Assembly: GCA_038207585.1 (NCBI GenBank)
Contig: JBBQZP010000002.1
Location: forward strand, 62,001 to 126,000
Source: JBBQZP01 sp038207585
GTDB taxonomy: Bacteria > Pseudomonadota > Alphaproteobacteria > Rhodobacterales > Rhodobacteraceae
Reading direction: 5' to 3'
DNA: 64,000 nucleotides
Numbering within the stretch: position 1 is the stretch's first letter; every line of letters starts with the position of its first letter. A model generated the notes under the pieces. That model saw only the letters and a program-made list of their open reading frames with translations, was not told the DNA's origin and made no database searches. A program made the position numbers and the translations under genes. Positions 8,183 through 18,128 of the stretch are shown here, piece by piece.

Positions 8183-11155
8183 TCAGCCCAGCGCGTCGTT
8201 GCACCGCGCGCAGGTGTGCGGGTGGGCGTGGCTGCCCACATCGGGCAGGATCTGCCAGCAGCGCTGGCATTTCTGACCGTCCGCCATCTCGAACACCACT
8301 CCGACACTCGGCACATCGCCCAGCCGGAATGCTTCAGACGGCGCGGGGTCGCCGGTCAGGCTTAGCGCCGAGGTGATACACAGGTTCGCAAAATCCACCG
8401 ACTTCAGCGCGGCCAGCACGCCCGCATCCTCCACATGCACGACCGGGGCCGCCTCAAGGCTGGCCCCGATGATCTTGGCGGTGCGCTGCACCTCAAGCGC
8501 CGCCGTCACCACGCGCCGCACCTGCCGGATACCCGCCCATTTCGCAGCCAGGGCAGGGTCAATCCAACCCTCGGGCGTCTCCGGCATATCCTGCAAATGC
8601 ACGGAGCTTTCATCGCCCGGAAAACGCGACAGCCACACATCCTCCATCGTGAAGACCAGAACCGGGGCCAGCCATGTTGTCAGCCGGTGGAACACCGCAT
8701 CCAGAACGGTGCGGGCAGCACGGCGGCGCAGCGAACTCGCCGCGTCACAATACAAAGCATCCTTGCGGATATCGAAATAGACCGCCGACAGATCGGTCGT
8801 CGCAAAGGCGAAAAGTTTGGTGAACACGCCCTGAAAATCATAGGCCGCATAGCCCGAGCGTACTTCGGCGTCCAACTCGGCCAGACGGTGCAGCACCCAG
8901 CGCTCCAGTTCCGGCATATCCGCCGGGGCCACCTTTTCTTCCTCGGTGAAACCCGCGAGGTTGCCCAGCATGAACCGCATCGTATTGCGCAAACGGCGGT
9001 AACTGTCGGCCACCCCTTTCAGGATTTCCTTGCCGATGCGCTGATCAATCGTGTAATCGGTTTGCGCCACCCACAGCCGCAGGATATCGGCACCATATTC
9101 GTCAATCACGGCTTGGGGTGCAATGATGTTCCCCAGCGATTTGGACATCTTCATGCCCTTTTCGTCCAGCGTGAAGCCATGCGTCAGCACACCCCGGTAA
9201 GGTGCCCGCCCCTTTGTGCCGCAGGCTTGCAGCATCGACGAATGGAACCAGCCGCGATGCTGGTCGGTGCCCTCAAGATACAGGTCCGCGATGCCGTCGA
9301 CCGTGCCATCCGCCCGGTCGCGCAAAACGAACGCATGGGTCGACCCGCTGTCAAACCACACGTCCAAGACGTCAAACAACTGTTCATATTCAGATGTATC
9401 CACAAGCCCCGAAAGCATGCGGTCCTTGAAGCCTTCCACATACCACACATCTGCACCGTCCGCCTCGAACGCGGCAAGGATGCGGGCGTTGACCTGTGGG
9501 TTGCGCAGCAGAAAATCCGCATCGGCGGGCTTGGCACCCTGTTTGACAAAGGCCGTCATCGGCACGCCCCAGGCGCGCTGGCGGCTCAGCACCCAGTCGG
9601 GGCGCGCCTCGATCATCGAATGAATCCGGTTGCGCCCCGATTGCGGTGTCCACTGCACCAGAGTGTCAATTGACGTCAAAGCCCGGCTGCGGATCGTATC
9701 TCCATATTGCCCCATGCCGTCGTCAAGTTTCGCATCAATCGCCACAAACCATTGCGGCGTGTTGCGATAGATCAGCGGCGCTTTGGAGCGCCAGGAATGC
9801 GGATAGGAATGCTTCAGCTTGCCCTTGGCAAACAGCGTGCCACTGTAGGCAAGCTGCTTGATCACCGACACATTCGCCGGGCCTTCCTTGCCGTCCGGCT
9901 GAATGATCGCCTGCCCGCCAAACAGCGGCAGATCGGTGCGATAGCTGCCGTCGGGTTCCACATTATAGGTCATCGGCAGACCGAATTTCAGCCCCATCTG
10001 ATAGTCGTCATCGCCGTGGCTGGGGGCGGTATGCACAAAGCCCGTGCCCGCATCATCGGTCACGTGATCGCCGGGCAGCATGGGAATATCGTAATCCCAC
10101 TCTCCCGCGCCGCCCTCAACACCCCGGAACGGATGCGCCATGACCAAAGCCGAAAGCTCGTCGGTTTCAACCCGGCGCAGATGCCGGAACCCCGTGACCT
10201 TGGCAGACGCAAAGATGCCCTCTGCCAGCTTTTCGGCCACCATCAGCTTTTCGCCCGGCTTTGCGGTTGACCCCTCGCCCGGCTCCGTTACCTCATAAAG
10301 CCCGTAGGCAATCGCGGGGTTGAAGGCCACCGCGCGGTTCTGCGGGATCGTCCAGGGCGTGGTCGTCCAGATCACCACCTGCGCGCCCAACAACTCGCCC
10401 ATCCGGGCGCGGTGCATCTCGACCTCAGTTTCCAAGGGCATCCGGCCCGACGGCGTGAACCGCGCGTTGATCGTGGCCACGCGAAAGCGCACCCAGATCA
10501 TATGGCTTGTCGCGTCGTGATATTCCACCTCGGCCTCGGCCAGAGCGGTCTTTTCCACCGGCGACCACATCACGGGCTTGCTGCCCTGATAAAGCGAGCC
10601 GTTCATCAGAAACTTCATGAACTCGCCCGCGATCACCGCCTCGGCGTGGCAATCCATGGTCAGATATGGGTCGGCCCAGTTGCCGGTGACGCCCAGCCGC
10701 TTGAACTCCTCGCGCTGGATCTCCACCCAGCCTTCCGCGAACTTGCGACATTCCTGACGGAAGGTCACGGTATCGACGGCGTCCTTGTCCAGCCCCTTGG
10801 CGCGGTATTGCTCCTCGATCTTCCATTCGATCGGCAGACCGTGGCAATCCCATCCCGGCACATAGTGCGCGTCGCGGCCCATCATCTGCTGGCTGCGCAC
10901 GACCATGTCCTTGAGCACCTTGTTCAGCGCATGGCCGATGTGCAGATGCCCGTTGGCATAGGGTGGCCCGTCGTGCAGCGTGAACGGCGCGCGGCCCGCC
11001 TTTTCGCGCAGGCGGTCATAAATCCCGATCCGCGCCCACCGTTCCAACCATTCCGGTTCGCGCTGCGGCAAGCCCGCGCGCATCGGAAAGTCGGTTTCGG
11101 GTAGAAAAACGGTGTCGCGGTAATCGGCGGTCGGTTCAGTCGTCTCGGCGCACAT
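8183..11155 (-). CDS. ileS: Isoleucyl-tRNA synthetase
   Basis: A 990-residue class I synthetase. The HIGH motif is H72-I-G-H75 in GHLHIGHALNK and the KMSKS loop is GMKMSKSLGN. Between them is a large CP1 editing insertion, and at the C-terminus a zinc-finger pair CQRCW/CARC. The frame stays open upstream to 11437, but the ATG at 11155 is the start: it follows an AAGGA ribosome-binding site in AAGGATCGCCCTC, and the extension has no domain character. It charges tRNA-Ile in the cytoplasm. Confidence 0.97.
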   Translation of the reverse strand: MCAETTEPTADYRDTVFLPETDFPMRAGLPQREPEWLERWARIGIYDRLREKAGRAPFTLHDGPPYANGHLHIGHALNKVLKDMVVRSQQMMGRDAHYVPGWDCHGLPIEWKIEEQYRAKGLDKDAVDTVTFRQECRKFAEGWVEIQREEFKRLGVTGNWADPYLTMDCHAEAVIAGEFMKFLMNGSLYQGSKPVMWSPVEKTALAEAEVEYHDATSHMIWVRFRVATINARFTPSGRMPLETEVEMHRARMGELLGAQVVIWTTTPWTIPQNRAVAFNPAIAYGLYEVTEPGEGSTAKPGEKLMVAEKLAEGIFASAKVTGFRHLRRVETDELSALVMAHPFRGVEGGAGEWDYDIPMLPGDHVTDDAGTGFVHTAPSHGDDDYQMGLKFGLPMTYNVEPDGSYRTDLPLFGGQAIIQPDGKEGPANVSVIKQLAYSGTLFAKGKLKHSYPHSWRSKAPLIYRNTPQWFVAIDAKLDDGMGQYGDTIRSRALTSIDTLVQWTPQSGRNRIHSMIEARPDWVLSRQRAWGVPMTAFVKQGAKPADADFLLRNPQVNARILAAFEADGADVWYVEGFKDRMLSGLVDTSEYEQLFDVLDVWFDSGSTHAFVLRDRADGTVDGIADLYLEGTDQHRGWFHSSMLQACGTKGRAPYRGVLTHGFTLDEKGMKMSKSLGNIIAPQAVIDEYGADILRLWVAQTDYTIDQRIGKEILKGVADSYRRLRNTMRFMLGNLAGFTEEEKVAPADMPELERWVLHRLAELDAEVRSGYAAYDFQGVFTKLFAFATTDLSAVYFDIRKDALYCDAASSLRRRAARTVLDAVFHRLTTWLAPVLVFTMEDVWLSRFPGDESSVHLQDMPETPEGWIDPALAAKWAGIRQVRRVVTAALEVQRTAKIIGASLEAAPVVHVEDAGVLAALKSVDFANLCITSALSLTGDPAPSEAFRLGDVPSVGVVFEMADGQKCQRCWQILPDVGSHAHPHTCARCNDALG

Positions 11156-11471
11156 GAGGGCGATCCTTTGGCGGGCAATGTCAGGGAAACGGGGTGCGGC
11201 ACATTCGCCTTGGTCCGGCGTCTGGGTATCAGACCGCCGGGCGCATAATTCGGGATATAAGGATCGGGCCGTATCGCATGGCGGCCTTATAAAGGGCCAC
11301 CGCCGGGTGGTAAAGGGCGCAGCACGCCCCCTGCCCCTTGATCTGCGCGACTTCATTTTTGTAAAAATACTCGCGCCGCAGGCTCCGCCCCCACACCACG
11401 CACCGGCGTGCAGGTCTTGCGCACAAAGGCGCCGCATGATCCTTTGCGCGCGTCAGATAAGGGGTTTGAGC
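11156..11471. promoter_or_regulatory. Divergent intergenic region, ileS / monooxygenase
   Basis: This 316-bp interval separates the divergent ileS and FAD-monooxygenase genes and must hold both promoters. No clear -35/-10 pair was recognised. The only distinct element is one copy of the dispersed 35-bp repeat at 11349-11383 (listed separately). Confidence 0.4.
11349..11383 (-). repeat. Dispersed 35-bp intergenic repeat, copy 1
   Basis: Read on the minus strand this is GCCTGCGGCGCGAGTATTTT followed by TACAAAAATGAAGTC. It matches the copies at 26721-26755, 36204-36238 and 58959-58985 in its GC-rich left part, ATATTT/GTATTT core and AAAATGAA right part. It is the most diverged of the four. Confidence 0.6.
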
Positions 11472-12656
11472 GTGCGGATTGCGATATGCGGCGCGGGTAT
11501 CGGCGGTTTGGCCACGGCAAGCCTGTTGGCAGACGCGGGCCATGATGTGACGGTGTTCGAACGCTTTGATGTTCCGCGCCCGGTGGGGTCGGGGCTGGTG
11601 ATCCAGCCGGTAGGACTTGCGGTGCTGGACAGGATCGGCGCGGGTGAGGCTGCACGAGGCTACGGCGCGCGGATCGGCAGCATGCTGGGCCATGCGGGCG
11701 GGCGCAAAGTGCTTGATGTTCTCTACCGGGCCGACGCACCGGGTCTGGCGATGCACCGGGCCGCGTTGTTCGATGTTCTTTGGCAGGCCGTGACAGCGCG
11801 GCAGGTGCGCATTGTCACAGGTGCGCCTGTTGCCTCGGCCCCGCTGGCGGGGCCGCGCCGGGTGGTTTCCCTGGCGGATGGCACCGAACATGGCCCGTTT
11901 GATATGGTCGTCGATGCCTCGGGAACCGGCTCGCCCCTGTCGCCGCTCAAGGCGCGCGCTTTGCCCTATGGCGCGATCTGGGGCACCGTTGCGTGGCCCG
12001 ATGCCACCCCCCTGCACCCGGATCAGTTGCGCCAGACCTACCGCGCGGCGAACCGGATGGTCGGCATCCTGCCGGTGGGCACCCTGCCGGGCGAGACGCG
12101 GCCACAGGCAGCCGTGTTCTGGTCGATGCCTGCGGGTGCCTATGAAAACTGGCGCGCGACCCCGCTTCAGGATTGGAAGGCCGAAGCCGAGCATCTTTGG
12201 CCCGACATCGCGCCCTTTCTTGCCAAGGTCACACACCACGATCAGATGACCCCCGCCCGCTATACTCACGGCACCCTGCGCACACCCTATGCACCGGTGC
12301 TGGCGATCATCGGCGACGCCGCCCACCGCGCCAGCCCGCAACTGGGCCAAGGGGCCAATATGGCGCTTCTGGATGCGTTCGCACTCGCTGAAAGCCTGAC
12401 CGCAGCCCTGCGCGACGGGGGTGGCATTGCCGAGGCCCTGCCCCGCTACGGCGCCGCCCGGCGCTGGCATATCCGCGCCTATCAGGCGATGAGCCGCCTG
12501 TTCACCCCAATGTACCAATCCGACAGCCGCACGCTGCCCGTGCTGCGCGACCGCATTCTGGCACCGGTTGCAACATGGCCCATCGCCCGCAATGTCCTGA
12601 CAGCACTTGTGTCGGGTGACATGCTGCCCCCGGTGGCGGGCACGCGGTTTCCCTAG
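11472..12656 (+). CDS. FAD-dependent monooxygenase (PHBH fold)
   Basis: A 394-residue flavoprotein starting at GTG 11472 behind an AAGGGG ribosome-binding site. The N-terminal dinucleotide-binding motif is GAGIGGLATASLLADAG. The second FAD motif of p-hydroxybenzoate-hydroxylase-type enzymes is IIGDAAHRASPQLGQGANM near residue 280. The substrate is unknown; ubiquinone-ring hydroxylases and salicylate-type aromatic hydroxylases share this architecture. It stands alone between ileS (divergent) and the DUF2339 gene (convergent), so context gives no pathway. Confidence 0.88.
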   Translation: MRIAICGAGIGGLATASLLADAGHDVTVFERFDVPRPVGSGLVIQPVGLAVLDRIGAGEAARGYGARIGSMLGHAGGRKVLDVLYRADAPGLAMHRAALFDVLWQAVTARQVRIVTGAPVASAPLAGPRRVVSLADGTEHGPFDMVVDASGTGSPLSPLKARALPYGAIWGTVAWPDATPLHPDQLRQTYRAANRMVGILPVGTLPGETRPQAAVFWSMPAGAYENWRATPLQDWKAEAEHLWPDIAPFLAKVTHHDQMTPARYTHGTLRTPYAPVLAIIGDAAHRASPQLGQGANMALLDAFALAESLTAALRDGGGIAEALPRYGAARRWHIRAYQAMSRLFTPMYQSDSRTLPVLRDRILAPVATWPIARNVLTALVSGDMLPPVAGTRFP

Positions 12657-12677
12657 ACGGCGGCAATCAGCCTTGCG

Positions 12678-15515
12678 TCACTTGCGCTCTGTCACCTGCT
12701 CCGCCGCCCAGCGGTTCAGCCAAGCAAGCCCCGCCAAGGACAACCCCAGCCCCAGGAACGAGACAACCCGCACCAGCCCTGACAGACCCGAGGCATCAAT
12801 CAGGAACACCTTTGCCACCGTCAGCGCGATCACCGCCATACCGACCCTGCGCAACAGCGCCGAACGGCGCGCGATGGCCTGATACAGAAGCGCCGCACCG
12901 ACCAGCATCATCGCAAGGGTATAGCTGTAAAGCTCGGGCTGCGTGACGCCGTAAACGCTCAGATCCCGGCCCTGCCACAGGCGTCGGATTTCAAGCCCGC
13001 CATACAGCACCACAAATGCCGCGCCGGGTGCCAGAAGTGTCATCCGCGCCAAGCGGCCCAACCCCGGCAACAGCCGCGAGGCGACCACCAGCATCAGCCC
13101 CGGCACAGCGTAGGCCAGAAACAGACTGTCCAGAATGACCGGCCCGCGCACCCAGTTCCAGCGCCCCATCACATCGAACAGAGGGTTCATCAGGGTTGCC
13201 GCCCCGACCATCCCCGCCGCCGCAATCAGACCCGCAAAGACGGCAAAGGCAATGCGCAGGCCCTTCAGCGGCCCGCCAAGATGCATCCGCGCGATCTGCA
13301 CCAGCATCACCACCAGCCAAGGCAGCGTATTGAGCATGATGCCCCAATGCGTGAACACCGATTGCCAGCGGTCAAAGTCACTGCCGCCAACCGTGTCAAC
13401 CAGCAGCCAGCGCGACAAAAGCACGTTGGCAAAGATTGCGGCAAAGCCGATCCATGCGGTTGTCATCACCCCCTTGGCCTGCGGACGCTCCAGCGTCTCG
13501 ATCAGCCAGAACCCGGATATAAGGGCGGCAATCGGGGCGGCATAGGTCACCAGAACCTCGATCAGCGGCGCATCAAGCGCCCAGCCAACCCCCGGATCAA
13601 CCGTCAGGCGATAGCCCAGAACTGCCACGCCCAACTGAATGAACCACCCCATTTCCGGCAACCGGAAACGGCGGTCCAGCGCCGCCGCCACCACGACCAG
13701 CACCGCCAGTGCCAGCGTCAGCGCCGATTTTGTGGCCAAGAGGAACAGCGCCAGCGCGATCAGCGAAAGCGCCGACAACGTGGCCCATGCCATGCGGCGC
13801 CGGTCCATCCCGTCAATCGTGGCAAAGCGCAGCGCCAGCAGAACCATCGCCGCCGCCACCGCCATGATCTGCACCGCCCAAGGGTAGGCTCCGATCACCA
13901 GTGCTGGTTCCCACAACAGCTCCAGAATAGCCGCCGCGACCGGGGCGACCAGCACCGCACCAAGACCAAAGCCCTTGCCCGCCATATCGCGCCGGAACGC
14001 CCGCAACGCCGCCGCACCCGAGATGATTACCGCCATCCCTAGGATCAGCGTCACCGTCCAGGGGGCCGCAACCTCGGGCGCGCGATCAACAATTGCCTGC
14101 GCCAGAAAGCTGTCGTAGACGGGGCCGAACTCGCCCCCCTCGAACAGCAACCGCGCGAGGAACGCCACCGACGGCAGCAGCGCCAGATCAACCAGCCCCC
14201 GCGCGCGGTAGGGCCAAATCAGCGCCAGCACGGCCAGCAGCGTCATCGCGGCCAGCACGGCCATGCCTTCGGTCTGGGTGCGGGCGTTGGCAAACAGCAG
14301 GAACACCGAAGCCGCCACCATCGCCCCCATCGACAGGCGCACCGGGAAGGGCGGCCAGCGCTTGAACCGCTGTAGCAGCGCCTGGCTCAAGGACGGCCCC
14401 GCGTGTTCTGGCCAAAGTTGCAACACCGGCACCGCCGTTGCCAGCAGTGGCAGCACGATCAACAGCAAAAGCCAGCCGCCAAAACCGGCCCCTCCGGCAT
14501 ACATCATGGCCCCGCCGCCAAAGCCCAGAACCAGCGCCAGCACCGACACCCAACCCCAGCGACGCAAAGCATCAACCGCAAGCCCGGTCAGCGTGATCAG
14601 CCCGTAATAGGCGTAAAGAATGGCCGTCGGCCCGGTGCCGCCCGCCACCAGAAACGGTGCCATCCCCGCCCCCAGCAGACCCACCGCCACCAGCAAAGGC
14701 CCGTAAAGCCACCCTAGCCCGACCGCGAGGGCAGCCGTTGCAAGCAGGCCCACAAAGGCCAGATCCGGCCCGTAAAGCCCGTACATCATCCGCCCGGCCA
14801 CGATGCCCGCAAAGATCGACACAAGGCCCGCGCCGGAAAAAACCGAAGGTAGATAGGCGGTCGATGACGCCTCGCCATCGCCATAGCGACGCCGGATATA
14901 CTCGCCCGCAACGATCAGCGCGGCGCCAAAGGCAATCGCCAGCATAACCCGCACAAGCGGGGGCAGCAGGCCGTTTTCGATGCCGTACTGCACAAAGAAA
15001 ATGCCCGCCAATGCCAGCGACAGCGCGGATACTGCGTAAATCCAGTTGTCCTGCAACCAGCGGCCAAGATCGGCAAAGCGATCCCGCCGCATCACAATAG
15101 GCTGGTTCTGATCCACATGCGCCGGGGCGGCCGGGCGCGCTTCGGGCGGCAGGTCAGAAGCTGGCGGAATAACGGCAGCCGTCCGCCAGCCCGTCGCCGC
15201 ATCCTCGGGCATTTCCCGCCATGGTTCGGGATTCTGGTCGGTGGGCGCGTCGGGGATTGGTTCGGAAAGTGCATCTGGTGAGACGCCCTCAGACGGATCG
15301 GGGATCGGCGGTGTGACTGTGGCCTTTGCCGCAACTGCCGCCACCCCGTCGCGCAGGGCAAGGTCAAGCTTGGCGCGCAGGGCCAGAACTTCGCGTTCCA
15401 CCCGCATCAGACGGTTTTTCAGACCCGAATTCGAGATGAAAAGGATGATCAGGCAGATCGGCACGGCGAGCACCGCGATCAGGGCCAGAAGACCCAGAAA
15501 CACAAACCCATCCAT
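12678..15515 (-). CDS. Large DUF2339 polytopic membrane protein
   Basis: A 945-residue membrane protein starting at ATG 15515. An N-terminal anchor helix is followed by a short coiled-coil stretch (RLMRVEREVLALRAKLDLALR), then a proline/alanine-rich linker to about residue 140. The rest is over twenty hydrophobic segments of 18-22 residues. This matches DUF2339, a family of unknown function often thought to be transport- or envelope-related. It follows the YcjX/YcjF pair on the same strand, 69 bp away. Confidence 0.85.
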   Translation of the reverse strand: MDGFVFLGLLALIAVLAVPICLIILFISNSGLKNRLMRVEREVLALRAKLDLALRDGVAAVAAKATVTPPIPDPSEGVSPDALSEPIPDAPTDQNPEPWREMPEDAATGWRTAAVIPPASDLPPEARPAAPAHVDQNQPIVMRRDRFADLGRWLQDNWIYAVSALSLALAGIFFVQYGIENGLLPPLVRVMLAIAFGAALIVAGEYIRRRYGDGEASSTAYLPSVFSGAGLVSIFAGIVAGRMMYGLYGPDLAFVGLLATAALAVGLGWLYGPLLVAVGLLGAGMAPFLVAGGTGPTAILYAYYGLITLTGLAVDALRRWGWVSVLALVLGFGGGAMMYAGGAGFGGWLLLLIVLPLLATAVPVLQLWPEHAGPSLSQALLQRFKRWPPFPVRLSMGAMVAASVFLLFANARTQTEGMAVLAAMTLLAVLALIWPYRARGLVDLALLPSVAFLARLLFEGGEFGPVYDSFLAQAIVDRAPEVAAPWTVTLILGMAVIISGAAALRAFRRDMAGKGFGLGAVLVAPVAAAILELLWEPALVIGAYPWAVQIMAVAAAMVLLALRFATIDGMDRRRMAWATLSALSLIALALFLLATKSALTLALAVLVVVAAALDRRFRLPEMGWFIQLGVAVLGYRLTVDPGVGWALDAPLIEVLVTYAAPIAALISGFWLIETLERPQAKGVMTTAWIGFAAIFANVLLSRWLLVDTVGGSDFDRWQSVFTHWGIMLNTLPWLVVMLVQIARMHLGGPLKGLRIAFAVFAGLIAAAGMVGAATLMNPLFDVMGRWNWVRGPVILDSLFLAYAVPGLMLVVASRLLPGLGRLARMTLLAPGAAFVVLYGGLEIRRLWQGRDLSVYGVTQPELYSYTLAMMLVGAALLYQAIARRSALLRRVGMAVIALTVAKVFLIDASGLSGLVRVVSFLGLGLSLAGLAWLNRWAAEQVTERK

Positions 15516-15584
15516 CAAACCACCAGCCCTCGTTATCGCGTTGCCTTTGCATGACGCTATAACGCGGCCCGCGCAAAGGAAAAG

Positions 15585-16628
15585 TCAGGTATTCCGTCCC
15601 TTTGGCGCAGGGTCTTGCAGTGCGGCCTCAGTGCGCTGCGCACCGAAAAGCCCCGCCAGACCCCGGCTGACCAGATTGCTGACCTTTGGGCGCGGCAGCG
15701 CGGCAAACGGCATCGGGCGGCACAGATCCATCGCGGCGACACCGATCCGGGCCGTCAGCGCGCCGTTCACCACGCCTTCACCGAACCGGCGTGAGATCTT
15801 GGACAGCACTCCGCCACCCGCGACGGTGTGGATCAGATCATCGGTCAAAGCCACCGCGCCGGTGGCCACCAGATAGGTGAACACGCGGCGCAACAGGCCA
15901 AGGCTGCCAAGGGTGCCCGCCCGCCCGCCGTAAATCTGGGCAATGCGGCGGATCATCCGAAGGTTCGAATAAAGCGCAGTCGCCACATCGGCCAGCGCCA
16001 GCGGCACCAGCGCCGTGACTGTGGCAACCTGCCGCGCGGCTGCTTCAATCTCGCGCCGGGCGGCCTGATCCAGCGGGCCAAGCAACTCCGTCTCGGCAAG
16101 GTTCAGCATCGCGTCCGCGTCAAACATCTCGGCGCTGTGATCGGCAAGCCGTGTCAGGCCCCATTTCAACTCGGGCCGCGCCGCGTAAAGCCGGGTCAGC
16201 ACCGCAACCACATGCCGAGCGCCCATGAGATCGCCTGCGGCATGGGCGGCGGCGGCCTCTTTGTTTAGCCGGTCCAGCCGCCCAAGGCGCAAAAACGCCC
16301 GCCATTCGCGCAGCGCCAGCATCAGGCCGGCCAGCACCGCAGCGCCGATCAGCACGACCGCAATGCCACCCAGAACCTGGTTCCGTTCCAGCAGCGATAC
16401 CGCGAAATCATAGGCCGACACCGACAGAACAAAGCTGATCAGCGCGCCGAATGCCCATAGCACCCAGCGCAGCATGGGCGAGGCTTGCGCCTGCGCGATG
16501 CGTCCGGCGGCCAGAACCGCGCGGCCCTGCACTGCCTCATCAGGCACCGGGGCGGCCGCGCCGGGATCAGCCTCATCCTCACGGTCCAGAAGCAGCGGTT
16601 TGCGGGGGGGTGGCGGCAGATCGGTCAC
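15585..16628 (-). CDS. YcjF-like membrane protein (TIGR01620 / DUF697)
   Basis: A 347-residue protein with a proline-rich cytoplasmic N-terminus, two close membrane helices around residues 55-105, and a C-terminal DUF697-type helical domain (LVPLALADVATALYSNLRM, later RRFGEGVVNGALTARIG). The family is YcjF, partner of the YcjX ATPase/GTPase; in Escherichia coli both belong to the phage-shock regulon. The GTG start overlaps the ycjX stop by GTGA (16625-16628), showing translational coupling. Confidence 0.85.
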   Translation of the reverse strand: MTDLPPPPRKPLLLDREDEADPGAAAPVPDEAVQGRAVLAAGRIAQAQASPMLRWVLWAFGALISFVLSVSAYDFAVSLLERNQVLGGIAVVLIGAAVLAGLMLALREWRAFLRLGRLDRLNKEAAAAHAAGDLMGARHVVAVLTRLYAARPELKWGLTRLADHSAEMFDADAMLNLAETELLGPLDQAARREIEAAARQVATVTALVPLALADVATALYSNLRMIRRIAQIYGGRAGTLGSLGLLRRVFTYLVATGAVALTDDLIHTVAGGGVLSKISRRFGEGVVNGALTARIGVAAMDLCRPMPFAALPRPKVSNLVSRGLAGLFGAQRTEAALQDPAPKGRNT

Positions 16629-18034
16629 AACCAGTCTCCGATCAGGAATTCGGCGGCACGGTCCAGCCGGATGTGCGGCGGGCCTTCGCCGGGTTTGCGG
16701 GTGATGCGGGCGGGTGCAAACCCCATCAGCGCGAAATCGGCATCAAGCCACGCTTCCGCCCCTTCGCGCGCGGGCGACAGCAAGCGTGCGGGGTCTTCGG
16801 GCAATTCGCCTGCGAACATCGCCGCCTGCCGCCCCGTCGACGACAGCCGCCCGCGCACACAATCGACAGCGTCGCCATCCCGCTGCACGGTTTCTTCGAC
16901 CGTGGCGCGCAGCGATGCGATCGACATCGCCTCGACCTTGGCACCCGCAAAGGCGGCACGGTCGCGGGCCTCGCGCGTCAGGGCCTGAATGATTGCCGTC
17001 AGGCGCGGATGCTGGGTGTGGTGCAGATGATCGGCCTTGGTCGCGGCAAAAAGGATGCGTTCAACCCGGCGGCCCTGCAAAATCTGGCTTAAAAAGCCGT
17101 TCCGTCCGGGGCGGAAGGACAGCAGGATATCGGCCATCGTGCGGCGCAGATCCTCCAGCGCGCGGGGGCCTGCGTGAATGGCCGACAGCGCATCAACCAG
17201 CACCACCTGACGGTCGATCCGGCTGAAATGATCCCGGAAAAAGGGGCGCACGACGCGGGATTTATAACCCTCAAACCGCCGCTCCATCTCGCGCCAGAGG
17301 CTGCCGCGCGGGGTGTCGGTGGGCGCAGGCAGCGGCGCAAAGGTCAGCACGGGCGATCCGGCAAGTTCCCCCGGAAGCAGGAACCGCCCCGGTGTCAGGT
17401 CGGAATAACCCGCCCCGCGTGCCGCCTGCAGATAGGCGGTAAAGCTGGCGGCAAGGGCCGTGGCCCGACCTTCATCAAAGCGCAGGCTGCCATCCTCGGC
17501 CCGCGCGGTCGCGATGAAATCGCGGGCTTGCGGGCGGGGGTCCATGCGGTTCAGCGTGTCGTCCGACCATTCGGCATAGGTCTTGTCGAGCAAGGACAGA
17601 TCCAGCAGCCATTCGCCGGGATAATCAATGATATCAAGGTGCAGGGTCCGCATGCCGGTGAACATTCCGAACAGGCCCGACGGACGGATGCGAAACGACA
17701 GGCGCAGTTCGGAAATCGCGCGGGTCGATTGCGGCCAGCGCGGATCATCGCCCGTCAATGCCGCCAGATGCGCCTCATAATCGAACCTCGGCAGGGTCAT
17801 GTCGGGCTGGGGTTGCAGGAACGCCGTCTCGATCTGGCCCGCGCGGGAAAGCTGCGGCATGCGGCCCCGGTCCAAGAGGTTGGCAACCAGCCCGGTGATG
17901 AACACCGTCTTGCCCGCCCGCGAAAGACCCGTAACACCCAGCCGGATGACCGGATCGGCGAAAGGGTCGGTCAGGGCCGCGACCGTGCCTTCGATCCGGC
18001 GCGTCAGGCCTTCGGTAAAATCGGAAATTGCCAC
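16625..18034 (-). CDS. YcjX family P-loop NTPase
   Basis: A 469-residue soluble P-loop protein. The Walker A loop is GLSRAGKTVFITG near residue 34 and a Walker B-like DIIDYPGEWLLDLSLL lies near 135. YcjX proteins bind and hydrolyse GTP and work with the membrane protein YcjF, whose gene is coupled downstream. The length matches the family (about 465). It is divergent from truA across a 94-bp gap. Confidence 0.92.
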   Translation of the reverse strand: MAISDFTEGLTRRIEGTVAALTDPFADPVIRLGVTGLSRAGKTVFITGLVANLLDRGRMPQLSRAGQIETAFLQPQPDMTLPRFDYEAHLAALTGDDPRWPQSTRAISELRLSFRIRPSGLFGMFTGMRTLHLDIIDYPGEWLLDLSLLDKTYAEWSDDTLNRMDPRPQARDFIATARAEDGSLRFDEGRATALAASFTAYLQAARGAGYSDLTPGRFLLPGELAGSPVLTFAPLPAPTDTPRGSLWREMERRFEGYKSRVVRPFFRDHFSRIDRQVVLVDALSAIHAGPRALEDLRRTMADILLSFRPGRNGFLSQILQGRRVERILFAATKADHLHHTQHPRLTAIIQALTREARDRAAFAGAKVEAMSIASLRATVEETVQRDGDAVDCVRGRLSSTGRQAAMFAGELPEDPARLLSPAREGAEAWLDADFALMGFAPARITRKPGEGPPHIRLDRAAEFLIGDWL

Positions 18035-18128
18035 GCGCCACCCCTTGTTGCCGTGCCAAGATAGGCGGGGCGGGCGGCCAGCGGTAGGGGGAATTGCGCG
18101 GGCCGGTCTGTTGCGCTAACCGGGGCGG

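Noticed and set aside
11156..11437. N-terminal extension of ileS by 94 codons
   Set aside because: The extension crosses the divergent intergenic region and a dispersed repeat, and the ATG at 11155 has a good ribosome-binding site.
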